This document shows, piece after piece, positions 1-9,065 of a DNA stretch of 34,083 bases. The DNA is from Pavlovales sp. CCMP2436 (Eukaryota > Haptophyta > Pavlovophyceae > Pavlovales), in assembly GCA_026770615.1 (NCBI GenBank), contig MU631308.1:815033-849115 (forward strand). The letters run 5' to 3'. The notes below the pieces were generated by a model that was not told the origin of the DNA, did not search any database, and worked only from the letters and a program-made list of their open reading frames with translations. Position numbers and translations under genes: made by a program. The first letter of the stretch is position 1; every line of letters begins with the position of its first letter.

Positions 1-91
1 CGGGCAGGCATGTAGGCAGTATAGCTTGGGTATATGCAATAGCCCTGATCAGTAGCTATAAGAGCATATACAATAGCCATACCGCCAACAT

Positions 92-310
92 AACACGCGG
101 GTTCAGGTAAGGATGACCCCTACCTCACCCCCCCTCCAGGTTTTTAAGTAACACGGAGTTACTAAGAACCACGCGGGCACAGGTAGGGAGGGCCCCTGCC
201 TAGGTCCCCCTCCAGGTTACTAAGTAACTCAGAGTTACTAAGAAACACGCGAACACAGGTAGGGAGGGCCCCTACCTGCATCCCTCCCCCCTCCCTCCAA
301 GTTACCAAGT
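92..310. repeat. 75-bp palindromic minisatellite, block 1
   Basis: Three tandem units of about 75 bp start near 92, 168 and 244. Each reads: an ACGCG-containing start, then ACAGGTAGGGAGGGCCCC, a C-rich run, and a short palindrome built on GTTACTAAGTAAC. The third unit runs into an (AT)n tract at about 310. The AGTAAC/GTTACT arms could fold into a small hairpin in each unit. No coding frame is maintained. Confidence 0.85.
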
Positions 311-311
311 A

Positions 312-435
312 AATATATATATAGCGGCTTAGCATGGTTCAACAGGTGTTGTTCACTCACTGACTTGATCGATGTCAGACGTTAGTCCTGGCAGCAGGGA
401 TGGTGGTAGTAGAGGTGAGGTTGGTGGTGAACTCA
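312..435 (+). repeat. Dispersed 120-bp repeat (R1), left copy
   Basis: This stretch, from the TATATA run through GCATGGTTCAACAGGTGTTG to the GGTGGTGAACTCA end, recurs in inverted orientation at 30285-30404 with only scattered differences. Shorter versions lie at 30117-30180 (minus) and 26470-26518 (plus). Nothing in it reads as protein. It separates the two blocks of the 75-bp minisatellite, so it was probably inserted into that array. Confidence 0.8.
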
Positions 436-489
436 TAGCAATTGCCACAGGTCCCCCCCCTTCCCCCCCCTACGCACACAACGCTCACG

Positions 490-603
490 TCCAAGTTACT
501 AAGTAACACGGAATTACTAAGTAACACATGGGCACAGCTAGGGAGGGCCCCTGCCTAGGCCCTCCTCCGGGTTTCTAAGTAACACGGAGTTACTTAGAAA
601 CAG
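490..603. repeat. 75-bp palindromic minisatellite, block 2
   Basis: About 1.4 further units of the block-1 repeat, separated from it by a dispersed repeat (312-435). The copy near 575-597 has nearly perfect palindromic arms, CTAAGTAAC and GTTACTTAG around a 4-5 bp centre. It ends where the AT-rich topoisomerase-like island begins. Confidence 0.8.
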
Positions 604-763
604 AATTTCAATTTAAATTCACCATGGCGGACATGGCGGACCAAGGTGGGCGACACAACTATTTTTGCGTTTGTAAATTATGAACAACTACAAATAATAA
701 CAGCTGGATTATACACGGAATATAATCAGAACTAACAACTAAATATGATAAAATTAAATAAAG

Positions 764-998
764 ATGATATATGAGAAATTAACGAATATCGATAATCCGA
801 TTTCAACAAAAAGTGGTTCTAGGATTATATAATTTGTACGATGAGATAATCGTGAATGCACTCGATCAAAGTATTCGAAAAGTAAAAGAACCAATTCGTC
901 TTTATTATATTAAGGAATTTTGTTTTGACAAAACTAGGCGACGGCTCGTCTTTCAATTTTTGGTCTGTGTTTCTGATGGATATTTGTTGTATTCGTGA
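764..998 (+). pseudogene. Type IIA DNA topoisomerase N-terminal relic (giant-virus-like)
   Basis: Two adjoining frames match the start of the topoisomerase II ATPase domain, which passes one duplex through another using ATP. Frame 1 (764-829) reads MIYEKLTNID, resembling the family's opening Y-x-K-L-x-x-I-E/D motif. Frame 2 (798-998) carries GLYNLYDEIIVNALDQ, the near-invariant GLxKIxDEIxVNAxDN motif whose Asn binds Mg-ATP. It then has a weak Asp-Gly segment where the family has NDGxGI. The stretch of about 50 residues normally lying between these motifs is missing and the frames are offset, so the gene is broken. The island is AT-rich, intronless and unlike its GC-rich surroundings, which points to transfer from a large DNA virus of algae. 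A decayed organellar or host gene is less likely. The motif assignment is good; the viral origin is inferred. Confidence 0.7.
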
Positions 999-1007
999 TG
1001 ACGGGAG

Positions 1008-1345
1008 GGGGAAGTGCGCGCTGTGTGACGTGCGAAGTGCGCTACGGAAATGCGGCGGGGGCGCGGGGGCGGGGGAAGTGCGCGCTGTGTGACGTGCGCA
1101 GCGCACTACGCAAATGCGGCGGGGGCGCGGGCGCGGGAGAAGCGCACGCTGTGTGAAGTCTGCAGCGCACTACGGAAATGCGGCAGGGGCGCGGGCGGGG
1201 TAAGCGCGCGCTGCGTGACGTGCGCGGCGCACTACGGAAATGCGGCGGTGGCCCGGGGCGGGGGGAGCGCGCTGCGTGACGTGCCCAGCGCACTACAGAA
1301 ATGCGGCGGGGGCGCGGGTGGGAAGGGGGAGCGCGCGCCTAGTGA
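1008..1345. repeat. 62-64-bp CpG-rich minisatellite
   Basis: Five full units plus a partial one, each with a GCGCGCTGTGTGACGTGCG core and a CTACGGAAATGCGGCGGGGG core, starting near 1012, 1076, 1140, 1202 and 1266. The period is close to 63, so open frames run through on both strands (for example CVTC and CEVC repeats on plus). These are by-products of the repeat and are not called as genes. The array abuts the end of the topoisomerase relic. Confidence 0.85.
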
Positions 1346-1366
1346 CGTGCGCCCGCTAACATACCA

Positions 1367-1828
1367 ATGACAATGTCCCCTGTAACCGGGGACCAAAGCC
1401 ATCTGGCAACCTGGGGCCTCACACGCTCTCGGATCTTCGACTTCGATCCGAACAGCGAGCGTCTCCGCGCGGGAGACGCACAGGCGCCGGGACTGCACAC
1501 GGGCGTCTCCGGGGCCAGCGTGCCGCGGTTTGGCCGAGGGAGGCAGACGAATGGCTGCAAGCTCGCAATGAGCGCAATGTTCCAGGCGCACCCACTCTTC
1601 CGTGCATTTGGCCAGAAGACGGGAGAGCTGTGCACCCACCAGCTTTTGCTAGCGCCAGACGCATCCCGCCGGCTGTACGTGCCCTCGAAGAAACTCGGCG
1701 TTCTCGACGAGATGCTGGCAGGGCTCTACGAGTGGGAGGGCGCCGTCGACATGGTGGTCGAGTTACTATGTGCAGTCACGAGTTACTTATTAATATTATT
1801 ATTACGTTTACCCCGTTCACGCTCGTGA
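1367..1828 (+). CDS. Unrecognised reading frame, possible host gene fragment
   Basis: A 153-residue open frame directly after the minisatellite. The part up to about residue 130 looks protein-like (SRRLYVPSKKLGVLDEMLAG, then an acidic helix-like segment). The last 20 residues are read from AT-rich DNA (VTSYLLILLLRLP) after an abrupt composition change near 1765, so the frame was probably broken there and the real gene ended differently. I recognise no family. The antisense frame over 1232-1639 is also open, so strand is uncertain. Confidence 0.25.
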   Translation: MTMSPVTGDQSHLATWGLTRSRIFDFDPNSERLRAGDAQAPGLHTGVSGASVPRFGRGRQTNGCKLAMSAMFQAHPLFRAFGQKTGELCTHQLLLAPDASRRLYVPSKKLGVLDEMLAGLYEWEGAVDMVVELLCAVTSYLLILLLRLPRSRS

Positions 1829-1953
1829 CTCGTAAAGTTAATAACTCTGGTGGAACATGGTGCATCCAGGCCTCTCTTGTAGTTTGAGACTGCACATTGA
1901 TACGAACAGTATCTAATCTATGTTGTACATTTAACTTACAACTGACTAGTTAT
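1829..1953. other. AT-rich spacer, no gene seen
   Basis: A short AT-rich stretch with paired GAGTTACT / AGTAACTC-like motifs and (TTA) runs. It may be another degenerate copy of the palindromic repeat seen at 92-603. No coding or RNA feature is visible. Confidence 0.4.
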
Positions 1954-2583
1954 TTATTCATTATCTATAGTTAGTCCCTTAATATAGTTATATAAAGCTG
2001 CTACACTTCCGATTAAATGTAAACCGAGGGTGCCGGCGCCTTCATGCCTTACGGCCAGAAGGCAGATTGCAGATGGAGCGTGCCATTCTGCATTCACGGC
2101 GCTCCCATTCCTCACTGCCACTCTGCACTCCCAGCCTAGTGCAAGCAGGCGTTTGGGACGCACGCCGAGCGGCGCAAGGCTGCTACCGACTAGGTGAACG
2201 GAGCATTTCCCCTGCCCATCGCCATTCCACACAAGTGCGCGCACCTTGCGTCTGTTGTATGCGCCCAAGCGAGGCCTCTCAGCCCGCCGAGAGTCGCAGT
2301 GAGCCAACGGCCGTCGCCACTGGTCTGCTGCGTGGGCGCGAAATCGATAGAGACCGAGGAGCACGCCGTCGTCCAGCTCGATCTTTAACAACTCCCACTC
2401 GGACGATATGACATTGACGACTCCCTCGCGCCCGATGAGGAGCTGCTTCGAGATGATCCTGGCGCTGCGCCCGGCAACGGTCGAATGCAGGACGAGCTGC
2501 GGTGGCGTGCTGCGACCGACCGCGTACGCCATCACGCGCGTCCACGCGTCGAGCAGCACGACCTCATTGCCCTCGAAACGCAC
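1954..2583 (-). pseudogene. Minus-strand frame continuing the ankyrin-gene remnant
   Basis: A 209-residue open frame. Its start (VRFEGNEVVLLDAWTRV) follows the ankyrin-type segment at 2584-2950 and resembles the tail of ankyrin-repeat proteins I associate with haptophyte and pelagophyte algae (memory, not checked). The middle (SSEWELLKIELDDGVLLGLY) is protein-like. The last 90 residues show no feature I recognise, and the frame ends in AT-rich DNA. No signal peptide or membrane segment is visible. It may be the C-terminal exon of the broken gene or an unrelated later insertion. Confidence 0.35.
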
Positions 2584-2950
2584 CTCCCGGAAGAGCAGCT
2601 AGCCGAGCCGGACTAGTTCGGCCGTGCGCGCGCGCGTGCGCGGGGAAGAGCTCGTGGTTCTCGCCGCCGACTGCTGAGCCGCCGCTGCCACCACTAGAAA
2701 AGCACCCGTGTGCGACGGGTCGCGCGTGATCAGCGCGCGCGCGAGCCCGAACGCGTGAATGCGTTGTCGCCGCTGCCGTCACTCTCGTGCACGTCCGCTC
2801 CGCCCACGAGGAGCTGGCGCACCCACGCGCGGCAGTCGGCGGGCGCACCCCTTGATAGCGTTGTGCGCCGCGCGCCGTAAGCGCAGAGCAGCTTCATCAT
2901 GCCGACCCGGGCGCTAGAGGATGGTGAGACACAGGGGCGTCTCGCACACT
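2584..2950 (-). pseudogene. Ankyrin-repeat protein gene remnant
   Basis: Successive minus-strand frames give ankyrin-like pieces in order. First comes TPLCLTIL, the repeat's TPL helix start, at about 2945-2922, followed by a stop. A shifted frame then gives MMKLLCAYGA and VRQLLVGGADVHESDG, both typical of ankyrin helix pairs ending in a GAD-type turn. A third frame gives HELFPAHARAH. At least two frameshifts and one stop break it. Ankyrin repeats mediate protein-protein binding; no more specific role can be read. It was probably a host gene. No introns were needed to explain the breaks, but some could be unrecognised introns. Confidence 0.5.
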
Positions 2951-3699
2951 CCCATACCTCACTCGCCACCGCACCACCTCTCGCCGCGGACCCTGCGCGC
3001 TTCCATGCCGCCTGGCTCGCGGGGAGCACCAGATCGCGCATTTAAATTTCGTTGTGTACACTCGGAACTGGGGGGCCTGGCAGTGGACACTGCTGTGTAA
3101 ATTTCTAGTTATACGTCCGCCCCCGAATGGTTCTGAAACCCGAACCAGAGCGTTGAAAAACACTCGGATCCGGGGAACTTTCCGAGCACACCGAATACCG
3201 TCCCCACCGCTGAGTCTGATCAACAAAACGACAATCAACGCCGCTCGACTGATTTGCTGCTGACCGAACTCCTCTCATCTCAAGCGCTCGAGCTGCCGCA
3301 CGCCTGCGCACGCAACAATCCTGTAGCGCCATAGCACAGACAACTATACTCCGACAGCCATTATCCCAAAGTGTAATTCTTGCCCACGAGGGGCAGAAAC
3401 CACAGAGTGGGAGGCTTTTGCTGGGGTCCGGTCTACCCCTTCACAGGGGTGGGGCCTCGGGCTCAGTGGTTTTGGGTTTTGGTTCAGGGCATGTTTCTTC
3501 CCAATTGCGTATCTGACGCGCCTTCTTTTTTGGGCTGTTGGATGGATTATGGGCTTGCTGGCTCCTGTTTGCGTTTGGATGAGCGCATCACGCGTTGAGG
3601 TATTGCCTCGTATTGTACGGTGGGTATGGCTGGTGCTGGTGGCAGTGGGGGGGTGGCTGGGGCCGACTTCTGTGGCCTGGCAGGGTTGCCCTGGCTCGG

Positions 3700-4610
3700 T
3701 GTGCGCTAGCGGGGCGCAGCTAGGGTTGAGTTTGGGCTTGATGGCTCCTGTTTGGGTTTGGGGCGTTTGTCACTGGCGGCTTGGTGTTCTGTGGCCTGGT
3801 TGGCATCGGGGGCCCTTTTGGACGCTGAGCGCGTCATGCGCGAGTTTGTGGCAGGTTTGACCGGGCTCATTGGGCGGGCGCATGGATGAGCTGGTACGGT
3901 GGCCTCGTATTCTATGGGTATGGCCGATGCTGGCGGCGCTAGAGGAGTGGCTGGAGGCGGCCTCTGCGGCGGGGCAGGCTTGACCTGGCTCAATGCGCGT
4001 TTACCTGGCGGGCTTGGTGTGGCCTCGTGTTGTGTAGCGGGTAGGGCCCTTGCGGTTGGCGTTGGAGGCATGTTTGGTGGTGTGGCCTCGTGTTGTGTAG
4101 CGGGTAGAGCCCGTGCTGGTGGTGTTGGGGGCATGTTTGGTGTCGGGTTCTGCGGAGTGCGCTTGCAGGGCGCGGCTAGGGTTGATTTTGGAGTTGCTGG
4201 CTTCCTGTTCTGGTTTGGGGCGTGTCACTGGCGGCTTGGTGTACTGTGGCCTGGTTGTCATCGGGGGCCCTTTTGGATGCTGAGCGCGTCATGCGCGAGT
4301 TTGTGGCAGGTTTGTCCGGGCTCATTGGGCGGGCGCATGGATGAGCTGGTACGATGGCCTCGTATTCTATGGATATGGCCGATGCTGGCGGCGCTAGAGG
4401 CGTGGCTGGAGGCAGCCTCTGCGTCGGGGCAGGCTTGGCCTGGCTCACTGCGCGTTTGCCTGGCTGGCTTGGTGTGGCCTCGTGTTGTGTAGCGGGTAGG
4501 GCCCTTGCTGTTGGCGTTGGAGGCTTGTTTGGTGGTGTGGCCTCGTGTTGTGTAGCGGGTAGGGCCCGTGCTGGTGGCGTTGGGGGCATATTTGGTGTCG
4601 GGTTCTGCGG
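3700..4610. repeat. 455-bp tandem duplication within LINE A tail
   Basis: Sequence at about 3700-4155 repeats at about 4155-4610 with an offset of about 455 bp (for example GGCCTCGTATTCTATGG occurs near 3901 and 4356). The copy B equivalent has only one unit, so the duplication arose in copy A. Inside each unit a 63-bp subrepeat (GGCCTCGTGTTGTGTAGCGG) occurs twice and encodes the repeated proline-rich peptide on minus. Confidence 0.85.
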
Positions 4611-5463
4611 AGTGGTCGGGATGTCCGGGCCTCGCAAGCGCTTGTGTGGCTCTGCGCGTATGGCCTGTAGAGGTACCGCGGGTAGCGGGTGGGTGTAGTG
4701 CGGCGTTGTCCGCGCGAGCGGCGGGGGGGTGGGCGTTCGCTGCTGTTTTTTTCCCGCGGGTGTGGTTGCCCTCACCTGTGTCTTTTTCTTGGCTGCCCTC
4801 TCGGCCGTCTGTGCGGCCCACCAGGCCATCTTGAACTTTTTCGCGTCGTATATGGAGATCTTATCCTTGGTTGCTGCAGCGGATGCCTCGATTGCGGCTT
4901 CGCGCAGGTTGTACATCTCGAGGCTATGGTGTAGAAGCGTGAAGCTTAAAGCGCCGTGCTTTGGGGGGTCTCCCTCGCTGTCTTTCGCGAGCTCTTCCTT
5001 GATGCTCATACCGACCCGTCCGGTGTAGTAATTCGGCCTAGCGATCATGTGTGTTGCCACTCTTTTTGATTTTGGGATCCCCAGTCTTGGTGCCAGCTCG
5101 GTGCAGAGTGCGTCGTAGAGATCTTGGCGGAGCTCGGCCTTTAACGGACACTCGTGGTACAGGTGGTGTTTGGTATCAGATGGACCGGGTGCCTTGCACA
5201 GAGGGCAGGAGGTGCTCATTCTCTCAGGTTATTGTTATCTCAATTGAGGCCATCGGCGGAGTGGTAGAGTGGTCCTGGGCCCATTCCTCTGCCCACTCGG
5301 CGTTGTGTCGATATGACCCGAGGACTAATCTGGCCATGTATTTGGTGTACTTTTTTGGGTACCTTCGGCCCCTGCCGCTTGGTAAACGTAGTGCCACCGT
5401 GCTCTCTTTTGACCAGATGTCTTTTACATTGGCCATCCCTCCTGTGCCCAGGGCCTGTTTCAC
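4176..5463 (-). pseudogene. LINE A: C-terminal zinc finger and proline-rich tail
   Basis: Two frames joined by a 1-base shift near 5222. The first (5463-5224) is a basic linker. The second (5219-4176, 347 residues) opens with CPLC, then a spaced HH and HEC, the Cys/His finger found at the C-terminus of many LINE ORF2 proteins, thought to bind nucleic acid. It continues through a helical segment (REAAIEASAAATKDKISIYD) into a long Pro/Ala/Thr tail with a repeated ARALPATQHEATP unit. An open frame this long suggests relatively recent activity of this part. Confidence 0.75.
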
Positions 5464-5469
5464 GGGGCC

Positions 5470-6085
5470 TCTCTGCTCCAGACGGCCCCTTGTGACTCTA
5501 TCTATTACGGCGTATCGTGCCGCTCGCTGGTCGAATGTGATGACGTCCCCGCTCGCGGAGGCTGCGATTGCCCAGCTGTGGGCCGTGAGTGTGTTTGGGG
5601 TGAGCTGTACTGTGGCGGGTTCCCGGCGGACCGCTACTGCCTTTGACCCCTATTCACTCAATGCGTTTTGTACGAGTTTAATGGTGTCCCTGGGTTGTTG
5701 GTGTGGGGGGAGCTCATCATGTGGTCTACGTTGCCGTTTTGCTGTGGGGATGAAGAGCCAGTGACTTTCCTGAGCGCGTCCGCTGACACCACTCTGGCTT
5801 GTGAGGCGGTATCGTACCGCACAGCCCCATGATTGCTCAGGATTTTGGCTACGCCATCATCCGATTCGGTATGAGCCTTAGTGAAGGTCACGATTCTGAT
5901 GCGTTCCGCTGCCTCGTCCCGTTTTTTGAGGGTTAGTAGGCGGTAGAAGTGAGGGTTTGCGTCGTAGCTTGAAGGGTCCCGTAGCCCGTGTGGTGGGGGG
6001 CGGGAGTCAGGGTGCTGTTCATGCAAGGCGAGACGTTTAACGCCTGTGTCGTGGTCCCATCCTATGTGTAAGAAAGGCTCGTAGG
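5470..6085 (-). pseudogene. LINE A: second half of RNase H
   Basis: The frame read from 6085 gives EPFLHIGWD, then IRIVTFTKAHTESDDG, comparable to the RNase H (V/F)-K-A-H-T segment, and LSNHGAVRYDTASQA, which sits where the family has N-x-x-AD-x-x-A with the last catalytic Asp. Following residues lead, with frameshifts near 5660 and 5225, into the linker and the zinc finger. Neighbouring family C has the same layout (NVCADWAA). Confidence 0.6.
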
Positions 6086-7251
6086 CGGTCCCACTCCTGA
6101 GCCCCATCCTATTAGATCCTATTACAAAGGACGCGGCCGCATGGTCGCCGTGTGTTCATATTTCCTTCTCCCGAGCCGAGCCTTGGAATTTAGGGTCTCA
6201 AGAGGCAAATAAAAAGCTTCGCCCCTTAGCTGAGCAAGCAATAACTACTTTAACATAATTAATAAAATGCCGAATTTAAATAAATGCTGAAATCCTATTC
6301 AATAGGATATTTCTCGGGAATGGCCAATAGGACGGTAGCTAAGTGCCCCTAGGGGCTGCCCCAGGGGTGAGCCGGACACATCTGAAGTTACCTATGCTTC
6401 CCCACACCCCACGCCGAGGCCCCCACGCGTTTAGCGGAGGCGGCGGGCTACCTCTGGCGTGGCCATCAGCCGTCGACAGTGGTAGTGCACAGCCATATAG
6501 TTCATATTGGCACTGGTCCCGCGCCCCTCGAGTTGCGCCCGGCGTGTGCGCGAGCACCATGCGTGGGAACCTGTGGTGTGTTGTCTCGACATCGCCGAAG
6601 AAGCCGGTCGACGCTCCGGCCAAGGGTGTGAAGACCGGGTCCAGTCCATAGTGACTCAGTCCAGACCGGTGACGCGCATCACTTTGCCCTGTGCGGATGC
6701 CGGTGCGCGCGTCACTGCGGACCTGCTCGGGCGCGACTTGCTCGGGCTCGAGCGAGTTCCGCCGCATGTAGTCATCTTCGCCCAAGGTGTTGCTCCCGTT
6801 CTCGCTCGCCTAGAGTGGGTCGGGCGGTTCCAGGTCCGATCCGATCGAATTTTGCACTCGTCCGCCGTGCGCTCGCGCTGGCGATGGGCCTGTGCGAGCG
6901 AACCCGTTTGTACGCCCAAGAGTCCCGGAAGTAGAGCGCCTTGGTTCCCACGAAGATATCTCTCTTCCGCGCCGCAAACTCCGAGCTTGCCGCGTCCCTG
7001 CGCGTCGTCGTCTGCGCGGCTCGAAACTGGCCAACACCATGCTTATGCCCAACATTCAGGGTCTTCATATCGGGCTTTCGAGAAGGCGGATCATCAATCT
7101 GATTGCTTCCTGGCTATCCTCATGATGTGGCGTCCACGGCGATGCGCGGCGACCCTAGGTCCCCGCCGCGCGGTTCGTCCGCTACAGCGTGCCGAATGCG
7201 TCCTATTTAATAGGACAAACGTCCTATTTGAAAGGCCCAGGAGTGGGACCG
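6086..7251. mobile_element. TIR transposon copy 1 (non-autonomous, 1166 bp)
   Basis: Ends are CGGTCCCACTCCTGAGCC and its inverted partner GGCCCAGGAGTGGGACCG. A 4-bp target duplication TAGG flanks it (6082-6085 and 7252-7255). Subterminal regions hold many TCCTATT/AATAGGA motifs in both orientations, likely binding sites for the transposase. The left 330 bp and right 190 bp match copy 2 (19294-19924), and the right end matches copy 3 (17973-18168). The core at about 6425-7055 is not shared. It interrupts the RNase H region of LINE A. No transposase gene is present. Confidence 0.88.
6425..7055. other. Unshared core of TIR copy 1, possible captured host DNA
   Basis: About 630 bp that replaces the 130-bp core of copy 2. 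It is GC-rich (unlike the AT-rich element ends) and open on minus over 6339-6785, with protein-like stretches such as GLDPVFTPLAGASTGFFGDV. Another minus frame at 6772-7068 contains ARKRDIFVGTKALYFRDSWA. I recognise no family. It could be a captured gene fragment, as in Pack-type elements, or ancestral element sequence lost from copy 2. Confidence 0.4.
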
Positions 7252-7858
7252 TAGGTCAGGGCCTGTAGGGCAAGTGCGACTGCATCGCACTCTGGGTTGA
7301 CAATCGTCTGATCTCCCGAGAAGGTGCAGGTTAGGATATATGCCTCTGGAGTGGGTGCCTTGATCTGGTCTGGCCTGGGGGGAGTGCGTAGAAGCACGCT
7401 GCGCCGGCTGCTCGCGCCGGTTCGCTCCCTTCGGGTTTGATATATGAGCCGTCTACCCCAACGTGGTAGCTGCACAGTTGCAGTCTTTCTGACGTCAGTG
7501 GGTGATGTCTGAGCGCATGGATAAGTGTTGTGTGGCGCGTCACGAACCAATAGCACATGGACCCGCCTATTGCCGTTGTGAGTGCAGGTAGGATTAACCT
7601 CAAGATGTTGCGACGTTGGAATATCTTGAGCCTCATAAACACTTTAAGGCTCTCATCTGTGAATAGGGCTTGTGCTGCTGTCACCATCGCTGGGTCGTCC
7701 GCGTTTGCTTGTGGGGCATTGCGGATTTGGATCAGCGAATCCCGTAAGTTGGTGCCGCCTGTTCGGAGTATATTGACTGATAGGGATTCAAGCTGGCGTC
7801 TGACTGTTCTCAATGTTGTTCGGAGTATATCCTCTTCTGCTTCGCTTAATGCTTCCAA
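7252..7858 (-). pseudogene. LINE A: post-RT linker and first half of RNase H
   Basis: The frame from 7858 reads as a helical, charged linker (SEAEEDILRTTLRTVRRQLE) and then VGVDGSYI, the first catalytic Asp segment of RNase H, the enzyme that degrades RNA in the RNA-DNA hybrid. After a frameshift near 7390, a second frame reads AYILTCTFSG and then NPECDAVALALQALTYG, matching the RNase H strand followed by the catalytic Glu helix (E-x-x-A-x-x-x-A-L). The domain is cut at 7252 by the TIR element. Removing the element and one copy of its target duplication joins ALTY to EPFLHIGWD in frame. Confidence 0.7.
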
Positions 7859-8370
7859 TTGTCTGTCCGTGTCCCCGGGCGCGGGGGCATTGCCGCCGGT
7901 GCTTGGTTGCGCTAGCTTGAGTGTCCTCCCAGCGTTCCATCACGTGAGGGCCTTTGCTGAATCGTAGGGTCTGCCACCTGAGTCTGGCCGAATGAGGGCA
8001 GGGGCAAGTTCGCCCATGGGTGTCGAGTGCAGGCAGGCGTAGTTCTCGAATAGGTCCCACGTCGCCTCCCCCGAGGGCGCCTCGGCCAGGCCTCTAATTG
8101 CCCCTCTTGGCGTGGGCATGGTTCATGCCTTGGCTTGTCGTCAGGCCCCGTTTATACGACGCTCAGTGCGTGTGCTACTAGGGCATGGGTTGCGGATTCC
8201 GATGGGGAGTTCAACAAGCGTAGCATGGTGGTCACCTTTTCACCCGCGTTTTGCGCGCGTGGGTCGATCATTACTAGGCCGTCGCGTTCTAGCGGGCCAC
8301 ACAGGCGCTCTCTTGCTACGTGGGTCGCTGTCATTGGCGTGCTACCAGCTACCCGGACTTCTTCCGAAAC

Positions 8371-8944
8371 ATAACGGGAGTGTGAAAAAAGTTTTTCGGT
8401 CTTGTGCTTTGTTTTAAATGGAGCGGCGGTTATTTGCCTTTTAAGAAGGAATATTAAACTCGATTCTGGCTTTAATAAAAGGCCAAAATGGCCCTCAAGA
8501 CAAAACGCCCAAACGCGTTCTGCCTCGCTTCCGCCTCGCGCTCGGCGAGCGAGGAGCGCTCGGACCGGGCGGCGCAGACCACGATCCTGGGCCAAACGAC
8601 CTCGACGTGCCCGCCTCCTCAGTTGTGCGCGTCGCGTTGAGCGATTACATGGTGGCGCGCTGCTGCGCGAGTGGCGAATCCACCGTTTGGGCACTCGCAT
8701 CGACGCCTCGAGACGAAAGCGCGAGGCGACGAGCGGTGGAGCGCGTCAAGGCCCCGCCAGTTCACGAGCACTCGAGCCCGGATGTCGAATCCTTCTGCCA
8801 ACCGCATGGGTTTGCGTGGAGATCTCCTCGTCGGCAGCAGCCCTCTGCGAGGCTGTTCTGGACGAGCTTCCTCCATCGTGCTGAGCTTTGCGCTTCGTTT
8901 GAAATACGGCGCACTCGAGCAAAATAATAATACATTTCACTCCC
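8371..8944. other. Unassigned GC-rich region
   Basis: No gene could be supported. A plus-strand frame at about 8600-8927 reads in a protein-like way (VVRVALSDYMVARCCASGES) and may be a host gene fragment. The first 110 bp are AT-rich with poly-A/T runs, consistent with an old insertion boundary at the 5' side of LINE A. Confidence 0.3.
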
Positions 8945-9064
8945 TAACATCCCAGATCTCGCCTCGCTGGCTGAGAGCCAGCGGTGACGGGGGCGCGCGC
9001 CAGCAAGCCGGATCGACCCGTGCGAGCGGCCCGCCCAGGGGCTGGCAGCAGCCCGGTTTTGTTC
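8945..9064. repeat. 120-bp direct repeat, copy 1
   Basis: From TAACATCCCAGATCTCGCC to GGTTTTGTTC. The same sequence with a handful of changes lies at 11362-11481 in the same orientation. It directly precedes the tyrosine-recombinase frame, which appears truncated at its edge. Split direct repeats are a hallmark of tyrosine-recombinase retroelements (established), so this may be a terminal or internal repeat of that element. Confidence 0.85.
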
Positions 9065-9065
9065 G

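Larger units (their letters stand above)
3095..8370 (-). mobile_element. Dead LINE, family A (minus strand), split by a TIR element
   Basis: A non-LTR retrotransposon remnant. Read on minus from 8370 it gives an unrecognised upstream region, a helical linker (7858 downwards), RNase H halves on both sides of a 1166-bp TIR element (6086-7251), a C-terminal CCHC-type zinc finger near 5200-5150, a proline-rich tail, and a 3' region ending in AAATTTACACA at 3095. The last 1.5 kb is repeated, inverted and 5'-truncated, at 22331-23839. No reverse-transcriptase domain is found, so the 5' part is missing or degraded. Multiple frameshifts show it is inactive. The 5' limit (8370) is approximate and rests on a change to unrelated sequence. 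Confidence 0.8.

Noticed and set aside
92..310. CRISPR-like array
   Set aside because: Units are contiguous repeats without unique spacers, in a eukaryotic context.
1050..1370. Zinc-finger-like ORF with repeated CxxC
   Set aside because: The frame exists only because the minisatellite unit is near 63 bp. It lacks regular His spacing and both strands are open.
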